A stretch of 64,000 nucleotides of DNA from Actinotalea endophytica (GTDB lineage Bacteria; Actinomycetota; Actinomycetes; Actinomycetales; Cellulomonadaceae): positions 372,844-436,843 of the forward strand of contig NZ_JAOVZU010000003.1 in NCBI RefSeq assembly GCF_025717005.1, in the 5' to 3' direction. Below are positions 1 through 7,687 of the stretch, in pieces. The notes under the pieces were generated by a model, which did no database searches, was not told where the DNA came from, and saw nothing but the letters and a program-made list of their open reading frames with translations. Numbering within the stretch: position 1 is the stretch's first letter; every line of letters starts with the position of its first letter. The position numbers and the translations under genes are program-made.

Positions 1-1380
1 CTCGACGAGCCGGTGTGGCGTGCCCGGAGCCTGCAGACCCGCGCCCTCGTGCACCAGGGCGCCGGAGACGACGAGACCACGATCGACCTGCTCGAGTCCG
101 CCGTCGAGATCTGCCGCGGTGCCGGCGACACGGCGGCGCTCGCACAGGCCATGACCCTGCTCGGCCGGGCCTTCGCCGCGATCCCCGGGTTCTCCGCCCG
201 GGCCGCGTCGACGCTCGGCACCGCTCGCCGGCTCTGGATCTCCTGCCGTGACCGGGACGGTGCGGTGAGCGCCCAGGTCAGCCTCGCGATCACCTATCTC
301 GCCACCAGCGGCGAGCTCGCCGTCCAGAACTCCCCGGGCGCGGCCGCGGCGGCGCGGCAGGCCCTCGCGGCCGCCCGGCTCGCCGTCCAGGAGGCCGACG
401 CGGCGGGGCTCGCCGAGCTCTCGGTCGACGCCCGCCTCGCGCTGGTGGACGCCCTGCTCGCCTGCGACGGCCCGCAGGCGGACCTCGACCAGGCCCTCGA
501 GTCGGCGGCGTCCTTCCTCAGCCGCTTCCCGGTGCCGGGGCGGTGCCTGGTCCTGCACCGCCAGCGCGCCACCCGCCTGGTGAAGTCGGGCGCGGCGGCC
601 GATGCCGTCACCGAGGCCCGCGCGGGGCTCGCCAAGTGCGCGTCGATCGACCGGCCACGCGAGCGCGAGGCGCTGCTCAGGCTGCTCGCCGAGTCCCTCA
701 CCTCGACCGGCGACCTCGCCTCGGCCGTCCAGGCGCTGACCGACCTCACCGAGTCCCTGCAACGACGCTCCCGCCAGTCCGCCGAGCGACGCGGCACGGT
801 CATCTCGGCGCGGCTGGACACCGAGCGCGCCCGGCGCAGCGCCGATCGCGAACGCCGCCGGGCGGCCGCGCTCGAGCAGCGCAACGCCGAGCTCGCGTGG
901 GAGGCCGAGCACGACCCGCTCACCGGGCTGGCCAACCGACGCGCACTCGATCTCGCCCTCGAGACGCTGGCACCCGCACCGGACCGACCCGTCTCGATCT
1001 GCCTGGTCGACGTGGACCGCTTCAAGCGGATCAACGACACGCTGTCCCACCAGGCCGGCGACCGGGTGCTCATCCAGATCGCCCAGTCATTGCGCGGTGC
1101 GGTCCGGCACGGCGACCTCCCGGCCCGCTACGGCGGGGAGGAGTTCGCCCTGGTGCTGCCCGGTGCGGACACCGAGGCGGCACTGATGGTGGCGGACCGG
1201 GTGCGCCGCGGCGTGGAGCAGCTGATGTGGCCGTTCGCGGTCCCCGAGGGCCGGGTCACCGTGAGCATCGGCGTGGTGACGTCGACGGGCCCGGTGCAGC
1301 CCGCCGAGCTCGTCGCTCGGGCCGACGCGGCGCTCTACGCCGCGAAGGACGCCGGGCGCAACCGTGTGATGCAGGGCTGA
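1..1380 (+). CDS. Diguanylate cyclase with TPR-like N-terminus, 5' end outside window
   Basis: Makes the second messenger c-di-GMP from two GTP. The frame is open from base 1 with no stop, so the start lies upstream; 459 residues are visible. The first ~270 are Ala/Leu-rich helical hairpins resembling degenerate TPR repeats, followed by an Arg-rich coiled segment (about 270-300) that probably transmits a signal. The GGDEF domain starts at HDPLTGLANRR (about 304) and carries the active-site variant GGEEF at visible residues 378-382. An RHGD sequence ends five residues before it, matching the RxxD product-inhibition I-site, so the enzyme should be active and feedback-inhibited. No EAL domain, signal peptide or membrane segment is visible, which suggests a cytoplasmic protein. 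The ligand of the TPR-like part is unknown. Confidence 0.9.
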   Translation, partial: LDEPVWRARSLQTRALVHQGAGDDETTIDLLESAVEICRGAGDTAALAQAMTLLGRAFAAIPGFSARAASTLGTARRLWISCRDRDGAVSAQVSLAITYLATSGELAVQNSPGAAAAARQALAAARLAVQEADAAGLAELSVDARLALVDALLACDGPQADLDQALESAASFLSRFPVPGRCLVLHRQRATRLVKSGAAADAVTEARAGLAKCASIDRPREREALLRLLAESLTSTGDLASAVQALTDLTESLQRRSRQSAERRGTVISARLDTERARRSADRERRRAAALEQRNAELAWEAEHDPLTGLANRRALDLALETLAPAPDRPVSICLVDVDRFKRINDTLSHQAGDRVLIQIAQSLRGAVRHGDLPARYGGEEFALVLPGADTEAALMVADRVRRGVEQLMWPFAVPEGRVTVSIGVVTSTGPVQPAELVARADAALYAAKDAGRNRVMQG

Positions 1381-1475
1381 CGTCGCGGCGCCCAGCACTG
1401 CCGCTCGCGACTCGTTCGCGCGACCGCTGCACGCGGCCGCACGCGCCGCCCGCACGCACGACGGCGCCCGGGTGG

Positions 1476-1496
1476 CCCGGGGCGCAGAGCCCCGGG
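1476..1496. terminator. GC hairpin after diguanylate cyclase gene
   Basis: An 8-bp perfect stem (CCCGGGGC with GCCCCGGG) around the 5-nt loop GCAGA, ~95 bp after the cyclase stop. There is no T-tract, as is common in high-GC actinobacteria. It sits between convergent genes and could serve either strand. Confidence 0.5.
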
Positions 1497-1529
1497 GCCG
1501 CCCGGGCGTCGAGTGGTACCGGCAGGTGG

Positions 1530-1550
1530 GTCCGCCCGATCCGGGCGGAC
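1530..1550 (-). terminator. Hairpin terminator of bldC
   Basis: A 9-bp perfect inverted repeat (GTCCGCCCG with CGGGCGGAC) with a 3-nt loop, 4 bp beyond the bldC stop codon on the minus strand. The position fits a short intrinsic terminator. Confidence 0.6.
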
Positions 1551-1554
1551 GGCC

Positions 1555-1785
1555 TCAGTGCGTCTCGTTGCGAGGGGTCGGCACGCCGGCGAGCAGCATG
1601 CGGACCTCGGCCTCGGAGTAGCGGCGGTGGCCGCCGAGCGTCCGGATCGCAGAGAGCTTGCCCGCCTTGGCCCACCGGGTCACGGTCTTCGGGTCGACCC
1701 GGAAGAGGCTCGCAACCTCCGACGGCGTGAGCAACGCGCCGCGCGAGGCGTTCTGGCGGGGGGCAGGAATGGTCGTGTGCGCCAT
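1555..1785 (-). CDS. bldC: BldC-type MerR-like DNA-binding protein
   Basis: A 76-residue single-domain winged-helix protein. LLTPSEVASLFRVDPKTVTRW is the recognition-helix region and GGHRRYSEAEV the wing of the MerR-like fold, with no effector domain, as in Streptomyces BldC (about 68 residues). BldC binds direct repeats cooperatively and times development in Streptomyces; its role in a non-sporulating relative is less clear. The ATG at 1785 is chosen because AAGGAG lies about 8 nt upstream; the frame extends 34 codons further but those residues are unlike the family. It converges on the diguanylate cyclase gene. BldC and the c-di-GMP effector BldD belong to the same Streptomyces network, but a functional link here is only inference. 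Confidence 0.88.
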   Translation of the reverse strand: MAHTTIPAPRQNASRGALLTPSEVASLFRVDPKTVTRWAKAGKLSAIRTLGGHRRYSEAEVRMLLAGVPTPRNETH

Positions 1786-2126
1786 GGCACTTCTCCTTCG
1801 TCGTTCGGCAGTCCGGCCGACCACGTGGGTCCCGTGACTTTGCGTCCCCACCTCGCGGTGGGTTTGCCTTTGTCGCTGACAGGTCAAGTGTGTCCCGACC
1901 GGGGCGATCCGGGCAAGCCGGTTCAGAACGTTTCCGTTGTTCTGCGCCCGGATTCACCCGATTGCGTGAACGCAGGCGCACCTGGGCGGTGGGCTCGAGC
2001 CTCGGCGGCGCTGCCGATCCCCCTGCCGACCCCTCGGCCGGCCCCTCTGCGACCTCCCCTTGCCGGCCCCTCTGCGTCCACCGGGCCGTGCGTCCCGACC
2101 GTCCGGCACCGGGCAGACTGACGGCC
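1786..2126. other. bldC / aminotransferase divergent intergenic region
   Basis: 341 bp with no convincing gene. It holds the bldC leader, including a small hairpin (CCCACC-TCGC-GGTGGG, 1847-1862), and an inverted repeat CAGAAC-N9-GTTCTG at 1924-1944 that could be an operator or leader hairpin. A TTGACC sequence on the minus strand near 1883 could be a -35 box but has no good -10 partner. Near the aminotransferase there is a C-rich 15-bp direct repeat and a CAGACT hexamer at 2114-2119, seven bases before the ATG. Confidence 0.6.
2037..2076 (+). repeat. Two 15-bp direct repeats, 25-bp period
   Basis: GCCGGCCCCTCTGCG occurs exactly at 2037-2051 and 2062-2076, with a degenerate partial copy at 2025-2035. 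The 25-bp period is not a multiple of three and lies upstream of the aminotransferase start. It could be a regulator site or simple slippage. Confidence 0.6.
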
Positions 2127-3305
2127 ATGACGGAGCTCTGGTTGGCGGACGACCCGGCGGTGCTGCGAGCCCGCGGGAGCCTCAAGTGGACCGCGACGCG
2201 CGGCGAGATCGCGGCGTGGGTCGCGGAGTCGGACCTCGGCACGGCGCCGGCCGTGACCCGCGCGCTGCACGAGGCGGTCGACCTGGGACTCACCGGGTAC
2301 CTTCCACCCGCGCTGCGCTCCGGGGTGGCCCGGTCGTGCGCGGAGCTCTACGCGCGCCGCTACGGGGCCGACGTGACCGCGGCGGAGGTCCGCATCGTCG
2401 CCGACGTCGTCACCGCGATGCGGCTCACGCTCGACCGCCTCGTTGCGCCCGGCGCGCCGGTCGCCCTGCCCACCCCCGCGTACATGCCGTTCGTCAGCGA
2501 GCCGGCCGGGTGGGGGCACGACGCCATCCAGGTGCCGATGGTCGCCGGGTCCGGCGGCCGCGCCGAGCTCGATCTCGAGGGGATCGAGGCAGCGCTCGCG
2601 TCCGGCGCGGGCCTGGTGGTGCTGGTCAACCCGCACAACCCGACGGGCCGGGTGTACACGACCGACGAGCTGCGCGCCCTGTCCGAGGTGGTGGCCGAGC
2701 ACGACGCGTGGGTGTTCGCCGACGAGGTCCATGCCCCGCTGGTGCACGGCGGGCGCCGGCACGTCCCGTACGCCACCGCGTCCGCGGCGGCCCGCCGGCA
2801 CACGATCACCGCGACCGCGGCGTCGAAGGCCTGGAACGTGGCCGGCCTCAAGTGCGCGCAGGTGCTGATCGGCGACCCCGAGGCACGTGACCGGTGGGAC
2901 GCGGGAGGCGACACGGCCGAGGGCGCGTCCACGCTCGGCGCGGTGGCGACGGTCGCGGGGTACGAGCACGGCGAGCCGTGGCTGGAGCAGCTGTGCGGCT
3001 ACGTCGAGGCCAACGGCGCCCTGCTCGGCCAGGTCCTCGCCGCAGCGGCGCCGGCGGTCGGCTACCGCGAGCCCGAGGGCACCTATCTCGCGTGGCTCGA
3101 CCTGCGCGCCGCCCTGCCGGCCGACGCCCGGGAGCTGCCGCCGGGAGAGCTGGGCGCCTGGCTGCGAGCGGCCAGCGGGGTGACGGTCGTCGACGGAGCG
3201 AAGTGCGGCGAGGTCGGGCACGGGTGGGTGCGGCTCAACCTCGCGATGCCCGCTCCCCTGGTCGAGCAGGCCGCCCGACGCATCGCGGCGGCGCTCGCGG
3301 GCTGA
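2127..3305 (+). CDS. MalY/PatB-type PLP enzyme (C-S lyase/aminotransferase fold)
   Basis: 392 residues of aminotransferase fold type I. The MalY/PatB subgroup is suggested by the N-terminal LKWTATRGEIAAWVAESDL, the NPHNPTGRVYT motif and the PLP-binding lysine K234 in the AASKAWNVAGLKCA context. Members usually act as cystathionine beta-lyases or other C-S lyases and some as aminotransferases; the substrate cannot be read from sequence. The start is the ATG at 2127: it begins the conserved region, has no Shine-Dalgarno, and is preceded by CAGACT-N7, consistent with leaderless transcription. The upstream in-frame extension is discounted. A strong hairpin follows the gene. Confidence 0.88.
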   Translation: MTELWLADDPAVLRARGSLKWTATRGEIAAWVAESDLGTAPAVTRALHEAVDLGLTGYLPPALRSGVARSCAELYARRYGADVTAAEVRIVADVVTAMRLTLDRLVAPGAPVALPTPAYMPFVSEPAGWGHDAIQVPMVAGSGGRAELDLEGIEAALASGAGLVVLVNPHNPTGRVYTTDELRALSEVVAEHDAWVFADEVHAPLVHGGRRHVPYATASAAARRHTITATAASKAWNVAGLKCAQVLIGDPEARDRWDAGGDTAEGASTLGAVATVAGYEHGEPWLEQLCGYVEANGALLGQVLAAAAPAVGYREPEGTYLAWLDLRAALPADARELPPGELGAWLRAASGVTVVDGAKCGEVGHGWVRLNLAMPAPLVEQAARRIAAALAG

Positions 3306-3310
3306 GAGAA

Positions 3311-3345
3311 CCCACGAGGGCCGGGGTGGGACCGGCCCTCGTGGG
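3311..3345. terminator. Bidirectional 14-bp hairpin terminator
   Basis: A perfect 14-bp stem (CCCACGAGGGCCGG with its exact complement) around a 7-nt loop, 5 bp after the aminotransferase stop and ~50 bp from the convergent hsp20 stop. Its symmetry allows use on both strands. Confidence 0.85.
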
Positions 3346-3395
3346 CGGTGCGCGACCGGGAGCGAGCAGTCAGCCCCCGGGCGCGCCGTCGGACC

Positions 3396-3839
3396 TCAGT
3401 GCGAGGCCTCGGACGTGATCGTGGTGGGCTGCGCCGAGTGCTGGATCTCGATCTTGCGCGGCTTGGCCTCCTCCGCGACCGGGATGGTCAGGGTCAGCAC
3501 CCCGTCGGAGTAGCTGGCCTCGACGGTGTCCAGCGCGAGGCCGCGGCCCAGCGTGAGCTGACGCACGTAGGTGCCGGTGGGCCGCTCGTGCGCGAGCCAC
3601 TGCACCTCGGCCTCGGTGCGGGCGCTGCGCTGGGCGCGAATGGTCAGCGTGCGGTCCTCGACGGACACGTCGATCGAGCCGGGGTCCACGCCGGGCAGGT
3701 CGACGTTGAGCACGAAGTGGTCACCGGTCCGGTAGAGGTCCATCGGCATGGTCGCCACGCTGGGGGTCTCTCGCACGGTGCCGAACATCTCGTCCAGCAG
3801 CCGGCTCGGATCGGTCAAGGGGAACATCCGGGTAGCCAC
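3396..3839 (-). CDS. Small heat shock protein, Hsp20/alpha-crystallin family
   Basis: 147 residues. An ATP-independent holdase chaperone. The alpha-crystallin domain spans about 30-135, with DLYRTGDHFVLNVDLPGVD near its start and the signature GVLTLTIPV near its end; the C-terminal tail is polar. The GTG at 3839 is chosen because GAGGAG lies 9 nt upstream; the longer frame begins inside the operator-proximal leader and is unlikely. Two CIRCE-like sites lie about 100-150 bp upstream, so the gene is probably repressed by HrcA and induced by heat. Some actinobacterial hsp20 genes are instead controlled by HspR/HAIR. Confidence 0.93.
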   Translation of the reverse strand: MATRMFPLTDPSRLLDEMFGTVRETPSVATMPMDLYRTGDHFVLNVDLPGVDPGSIDVSVEDRTLTIRAQRSARTEAEVQWLAHERPTGTYVRQLTLGRGLALDTVEASYSDGVLTLTIPVAEEAKPRKIEIQHSAQPTTITSEASH

Positions 3840-3936
3840 GCTCGCCACCTCCTCACAGGCGGCCCCGGACCCTCCGGGGCTCAGGCGTGCCGACCGGGGC
3901 ACCGGCCCCGGCCGACTGCTACTCACAGGACCAGTA

Positions 3937-3963
3937 TTAGCACTCTCGCCGACGGAGTGCTAG
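3937..3963. promoter_or_regulatory. CIRCE element (HrcA operator)
   Basis: TTAGCACTC at 3937-3945, nine bases, then GAGTGCTAG at 3955-3963. This matches the CIRCE consensus TTAGCACTC-N9-GAGTGCTAA except for the last base. It is 98 bp upstream of the hsp20 start and is the standard binding site of the heat-shock repressor HrcA. Confidence 0.92.
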
Positions 3964-3986
3964 CGCTCAGGGACGGCGAGTGCCAA
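3960..3986. promoter_or_regulatory. Second, degenerate CIRCE-like element overlapping the first
   Basis: CTAGCGCTC (3960-3968), nine bases, GAGTGCCAA (3978-3986): three mismatches to CIRCE in 18 arm positions with the exact spacer length. It shares four bases with the first element; the centres are 23 bp apart, about two helical turns, so two HrcA dimers could sit on nearly the same face. Confidence 0.6.
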
Positions 3987-4022
3987 CTGTTCGCGGACGG
4001 CGTGAGAAGCTGCCCGACCTGG

Positions 4023-4042
4023 GGTGTCACACGCATGTCACC
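4023..4042. promoter_or_regulatory. Imperfect palindrome upstream of adhE
   Basis: A 20-bp imperfect palindrome with outer arms GGTG/CACC and inner CA/TG matches (7 of 10 pairs), 140 bp before adhE. AdhE genes are often redox-controlled, but this does not match the Rex consensus TTGTGAA-N4-TTCACAA. It is only a candidate operator. Confidence 0.25.
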
Positions 4043-4181
4043 ACATTGTTCGGGACCTCCGTCCCCCGGTTTCGGTGGAACCGGAGGACCTTTGGCACAG
4101 CACGCGCCGCGTCAACTCACCTAGCGTCGTAGACGGGTCAACGGTGATCCGGAAACAGTCCGAATCGACCGGGGAGACCCA

Positions 4182-6896
4182 GTGAGCACTCGTCCTGCAC
4201 GTGCCACGACGAAGGCCGCGGCGACCACGCCGCCGGCGGCGTCGACCACCACCACCGCGTCCGCGATCGACCAGCTCGTCGCCGGCGCCACCAAGGCGCT
4301 CGCCGCCTACGCGACCTTCACCCAGGCCGACGTCGACCACATCGTGAAGAAGGCGTCGGTCGCCGCGCTCAACCAGCACGGTCAGCTCGCGAAGCTCGCG
4401 GTGGCCGAGACCAAGCGCGGTGTGTTCGAGGACAAGGCAGTCAAGAACATCTTCGCGTGCGAGCACGTGACGAACTCGATGGCCGAGCTCAAGACCGTCG
4501 GCATCGTCGGCCGCGACGACCTCAAGGGCATCGTCGAGATCGCCGAGCCGGTCGGCGTCGTCTGCGGTGTCACGCCGGTGACGAACCCCACCTCGACCGC
4601 GATCTTCAAGTCGCTCATCGCGCTGAAGACCCGCAACCCGATCATCTTCGCGTTCCACCCCTCCGCCCAGGAGTCCTCGGTGGCCGCGGCCCGGATCGTC
4701 CGCGACGCGGCGGTCGCGGCCGGCGCCCCGGAGCACTGCATCCAGTGGGTCGAGCAGCCGTCCATCGAGGCGACCAACACGCTGATGAACCACCCGGGCG
4801 TCGCGCTGATCCTGGCGACCGGCGGCAACGCGATGGTGAAGGCGGCGTACTCGTGCGGCAAGCCCGCGCTCGGCGTCGGCGCCGGCAACGTGCCCGCCTA
4901 CGTGGAGAAGTCCGCGAAGCTCAAGCGCGCGATCAACGACATCGTGATGTCCAAGTGCTTCGACAACGGCATGGTCTGCGCCTCGGAGCAGGCAGCGATC
5001 CTCGACACCGAGATCTACGACGCCGCGATGGCCGAGTTCGCGACGCTGCACGCCTACCGCTGCAACGCCGAGGAGAAGGCCAAGCTCGAGCAGCTCATCT
5101 TCGGCGTCGAGGCCGGTGACGCGAACTGCGCCGGTGCGAAGCTGAACGCCTCGATCGTCGGGCAGTCCCCGGTCCGGATCGCGGAGCTGGCCGGCTTCAC
5201 CGTGCCCGCCGACACCTCGATCCTGATGGCCGAGGTCAGCGAGGTCGGCCCGGCCGAGCCGCTGACCCGCGAGAAGCTCGCGCCGGTCCTGGCGGTGCTG
5301 CGCGCGGAGAGCCGCGAGCACGGTCTGCGCCTCGCCGAGCAGATGGTCGAGTTCGACGGCCTGGGCCACTCGGCCGCGATCCACACGGAGGACAACGAGC
5401 TGGCCGAGGAGTTCGGCAGCCGCGTCAAGGCGATCCGGGTGATCTGGAACTCCCCGTCCTCGCACGGCGGCATCGGCGACATCTACAACGCCTTCATCCC
5501 GTCGCTGACCCTGGGCTGCGGCTCCTACGGCGCGAACTCGGTCTCCAACAACGTCTCGGCGGTCAACCTGGTGAACATCAAGCGGATCGGCCGGCGCAAC
5601 AACAACCTGCAGTGGTTCAAGGTGCCGGCGAAGACCTACTTCGAGCCGAACGCGATCCGCTACCTCGAGGACATGCCCGACGTGAACCGGGTGACGATCG
5701 TCACCGACGCGACGATGACCAAGCTCGGCTTCGTCGACCGGATCATCGACGTGCTGAACCGCCGGCCCAACCAGGTCGCGCTGCAGATCATCGACAACAC
5801 CGAGCCCGAGCCCTCGATCGCGACGGTCGACCGGAACACCGAGATCATGCGGGACTTCGGCCCGGACACGATCATCGCGCTCGGCGGCGGCTCGCCGATG
5901 GACGCCTCCAAGGTGATGTGGCTGCGCTACGAGCACCCGGAGATCGTCTTCGCGGACATGCGCGAGAAGTTCTTCGACGTCCGCAAGCGCGCCTTCAAGT
6001 TCCCGACCCTGGGTGAGAAGGCGAAGCTGGTCTGCATCCCGACCACCTCGGGCACCGGCGCGGAGGTCACCCCGTTCGCGGTGATCACCGATCAGGAGAC
6101 GGGCGTGAAGTACCCGCTCGCGGACTACGCGCTGACCCCGACCGTGGCCATCGTCGACCCGGCGCTGACCGGCAAGATGCCTGGCTTCCTGGCCGCCGAC
6201 TCCGGCTTCGACGCCCTGACCCACGCCACCGAGGCCTACGTCAGCGTCTACGCCAACGACTTCACCGACGGCATGGCGCTGCACGCCATCAAGCTGATCT
6301 TCGAGAACCTCGAGGAGTCGGTGGTCGGCGGCGAGACCGCGGTGACCGCGCGGGAGAAGATGCACAACGCGGGCACCATCGCCGGCATGGCGTTCGGCAA
6401 CGCGTTCCTCGGCATCGTGCACGCGATGGCGCACACCATCGGCTCGACCTTCCACCTGGTGCACGGGCGGACCAACGCCACGCTGCTGCCGCACGTGATC
6501 CGCTACAACGGCACCGTGCCGACCAAGCTCACCAGCTGGCCGAAGTACGAGCACTACGTCGCCCCGGAGCGGTTCCAGCAGATCGCCAAGCACCTCGGTC
6601 TGCCGGCCTCGACCCCGGAGGAGGGCGTCGAGTCCTACGCCAAGGCGATCGAGGACCTGCGGGTCAAGGTCGGCATCCCGGCGTCGTTCGCGGCGCAGGG
6701 CGTGTCCGAGCAGGCCTTCATCGGCAAGCTCGACGACCTCGCGATGCGGTCCTACGAGGACCAGTGCGCGCCGGCGAACCCGCGCATGCCGATGCTCGAC
6801 GACATGAAGGACCTGATGGCGGCCGCGTACTACGGCACGTCGCTCGCCGAGGTCCGCGCCGAGCGTGCGGCGGCGGAGGTCGTGCCCGCGACGTGA
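4182..6896 (+). CDS. adhE: Bifunctional aldehyde/alcohol dehydrogenase AdhE
   Basis: 904 residues, the usual length. It converts acetyl-CoA to acetaldehyde to ethanol with two NADH, regenerating NAD+ in fermentation. The N-terminal CoA-acylating aldehyde dehydrogenase domain (about 30-450) carries the catalytic Cys266 in GMVCASEQA. The C-terminal iron-dependent alcohol dehydrogenase domain (about 490-900) has the GGGSPMDASK nucleotide-binding motif and the metal-site segments DALTHATEAY and HAMAHTIGSTFH. AdhE of other bacteria assembles into spirosome filaments. Residues 1-30 are an Ala/Thr-rich extension. The GTG start has GGGGAG about 6 nt upstream. It stands alone between an HrcA-type region and a strong terminator, which suggests a single-gene transcript. 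Confidence 0.97.
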   Translation: MSTRPARATTKAAATTPPAASTTTTASAIDQLVAGATKALAAYATFTQADVDHIVKKASVAALNQHGQLAKLAVAETKRGVFEDKAVKNIFACEHVTNSMAELKTVGIVGRDDLKGIVEIAEPVGVVCGVTPVTNPTSTAIFKSLIALKTRNPIIFAFHPSAQESSVAAARIVRDAAVAAGAPEHCIQWVEQPSIEATNTLMNHPGVALILATGGNAMVKAAYSCGKPALGVGAGNVPAYVEKSAKLKRAINDIVMSKCFDNGMVCASEQAAILDTEIYDAAMAEFATLHAYRCNAEEKAKLEQLIFGVEAGDANCAGAKLNASIVGQSPVRIAELAGFTVPADTSILMAEVSEVGPAEPLTREKLAPVLAVLRAESREHGLRLAEQMVEFDGLGHSAAIHTEDNELAEEFGSRVKAIRVIWNSPSSHGGIGDIYNAFIPSLTLGCGSYGANSVSNNVSAVNLVNIKRIGRRNNNLQWFKVPAKTYFEPNAIRYLEDMPDVNRVTIVTDATMTKLGFVDRIIDVLNRRPNQVALQIIDNTEPEPSIATVDRNTEIMRDFGPDTIIALGGGSPMDASKVMWLRYEHPEIVFADMREKFFDVRKRAFKFPTLGEKAKLVCIPTTSGTGAEVTPFAVITDQETGVKYPLADYALTPTVAIVDPALTGKMPGFLAADSGFDALTHATEAYVSVYANDFTDGMALHAIKLIFENLEESVVGGETAVTAREKMHNAGTIAGMAFGNAFLGIVHAMAHTIGSTFHLVHGRTNATLLPHVIRYNGTVPTKLTSWPKYEHYVAPERFQQIAKHLGLPASTPEEGVESYAKAIEDLRVKVGIPASFAAQGVSEQAFIGKLDDLAMRSYEDQCAPANPRMPMLDDMKDLMAAAYYGTSLAEVRAERAAAEVVPAT

Positions 6897-6991
6897 CGGC
6901 CCCGGCGGGTCCGTCGCGGCCCGCCGACCCGGCGGCACCACGCATCGCCGCCACCTCGAGACCGGCTGCCCATCCCGGCCGGCGCTCGGTC

Positions 6992-7022
6992 GGTGCCCCG
7001 CCCACATCCTGGGCGGGGCACC
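6992..7022 (+). terminator. Terminator of adhE, 13-bp perfect stem
   Basis: GGTGCCCCGCCCA pairs perfectly with TGGGCGGGGCACC around the loop CATCC, about 95 bp after the adhE stop. The downstream side, instead of a T-tract, runs straight into a 16-bp tandem repeat. Confidence 0.8.
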
Positions 7023-7086
7023 GTCGTCGTCGGGCCCGGTCGTCGTCGGGCCCGGTCGTCGTCGGGCCCGGTCGTCGTCGGGCACC
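7023..7086 (+). repeat. Four tandem copies of a 16-bp GC repeat
   Basis: The unit GTCGTCGTCGGGCCCG occurs at 7023-7038, 7039-7054 and 7055-7070; the fourth copy (7071-7086) differs in its last bases. The unit contains the palindrome CGGGCCCG, so each copy can form a small hairpin. The 16-bp period rules out a coding repeat. It abuts the adhE terminator and ends 62 bp before the lipoprotein start. Confidence 0.9.
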
Positions 7087-7148
7087 GTGGCATGCACGAA
7101 CCACCGCCGGGATTTGCGACACTGGACCCCCCGGAACCTGGAGGAAGC

Positions 7149-7565
7149 ATGTCTCGTCGTCTCGTCGCCGTGGCCGTGGCCGCGGGTCTCGCCGGTCTGC
7201 TCGGCGGCTGCGCCGACGGTGGGTCGGTGGACTGGGCGAGCCTCAGCTCGGCGGTGCAGGACGGCGTGAGCTCGGCGCGAGAGGCGGCCCAGAACGCCCA
7301 GACGGCGATCGATCAGGTCGGCGAGACCAGCCAGCAGGTCAAGGACGCGGTCGCCCAGGCGAACGACGCGATCGCCACGGCCAACCAGGTCGCCGAGGAC
7401 GGTCAGGCCGCCGGCGACGAGGCCGTCACGAACGCGCGCGCCGCACTCGACCAGGCGAAGACCGCGGTCGACCAGGCCGCGGAGAACGCGCCGAGTCAGG
7501 TCGCGGACGTGCTGCACACCCTGTCGGGCCAGCTCGACGACCTGGCCGCGAAGCTCGACTCCTGA
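7149..7565 (+). CDS. Small coiled-coil lipoprotein
   Basis: 138 residues. A type II signal peptide ends at the lipobox LLGGC (Cys21), so the mature protein should be membrane-anchored outside the cytoplasm. The rest is a long Ala/Gln/Asp-rich helix (about 35-135) with heptad-like repeats such as AVAQANDAIATANQVAED, resembling a methyl-accepting or apolipoprotein-type coiled coil; no enzyme motif is present. The ATG at 7149 is chosen for GGAGG five bases upstream; upstream in-frame sequence is the tandem repeat and is not coding. Function unknown. Confidence 0.8.
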   Translation: MSRRLVAVAVAAGLAGLLGGCADGGSVDWASLSSAVQDGVSSAREAAQNAQTAIDQVGETSQQVKDAVAQANDAIATANQVAEDGQAAGDEAVTNARAALDQAKTAVDQAAENAPSQVADVLHTLSGQLDDLAAKLDS

Positions 7566-7602
7566 GCTCGGCCCACGCCGGCCCGGCGCCGGCACTCCGG
7601 TA

Positions 7603-7620
7603 GCCCCGCCGGCGGGGCTC
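7603..7620 (+). terminator. Hairpin after the lipoprotein gene
   Basis: AGCCCCG-CCGG-CGGGGCT, a 7-bp GC stem with a 4-nt loop, 37 bp after the lipoprotein stop. Confidence 0.6.
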
Positions 7621-7675
7621 CGGGCCCGTCGCGCGGGTCCGGACCGGGTCCCGGCCGCCGGCACCGCCGCGCCGG

Positions 7676-7681
7676 TAGCGT
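7676..7681 (+). promoter_or_regulatory. -10 hexamer TAGCGT of aldose epimerase gene
   Basis: TAGCGT, then six bases, then the GTG start, with no Shine-Dalgarno: the leaderless arrangement. Confidence 0.6.
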
Positions 7682-7687
7682 GAGGCC

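Noticed and set aside
4023..4042. Rex operator for adhE
   Set aside because: The palindrome does not match TTGTGAA-N4-TTCACAA; kept only as a low-confidence candidate.
7023..7086. CRISPR array
   Set aside because: The 16-bp units are directly adjacent with no spacers, and no cas gene is present.
4038..7664. A 1208-codon minus-strand open frame across adhE
   Set aside because: Shadow of adhE in a GC-rich genome; Arg/His/Asp-rich composition with no domain, and the plus-strand protein is unambiguous.
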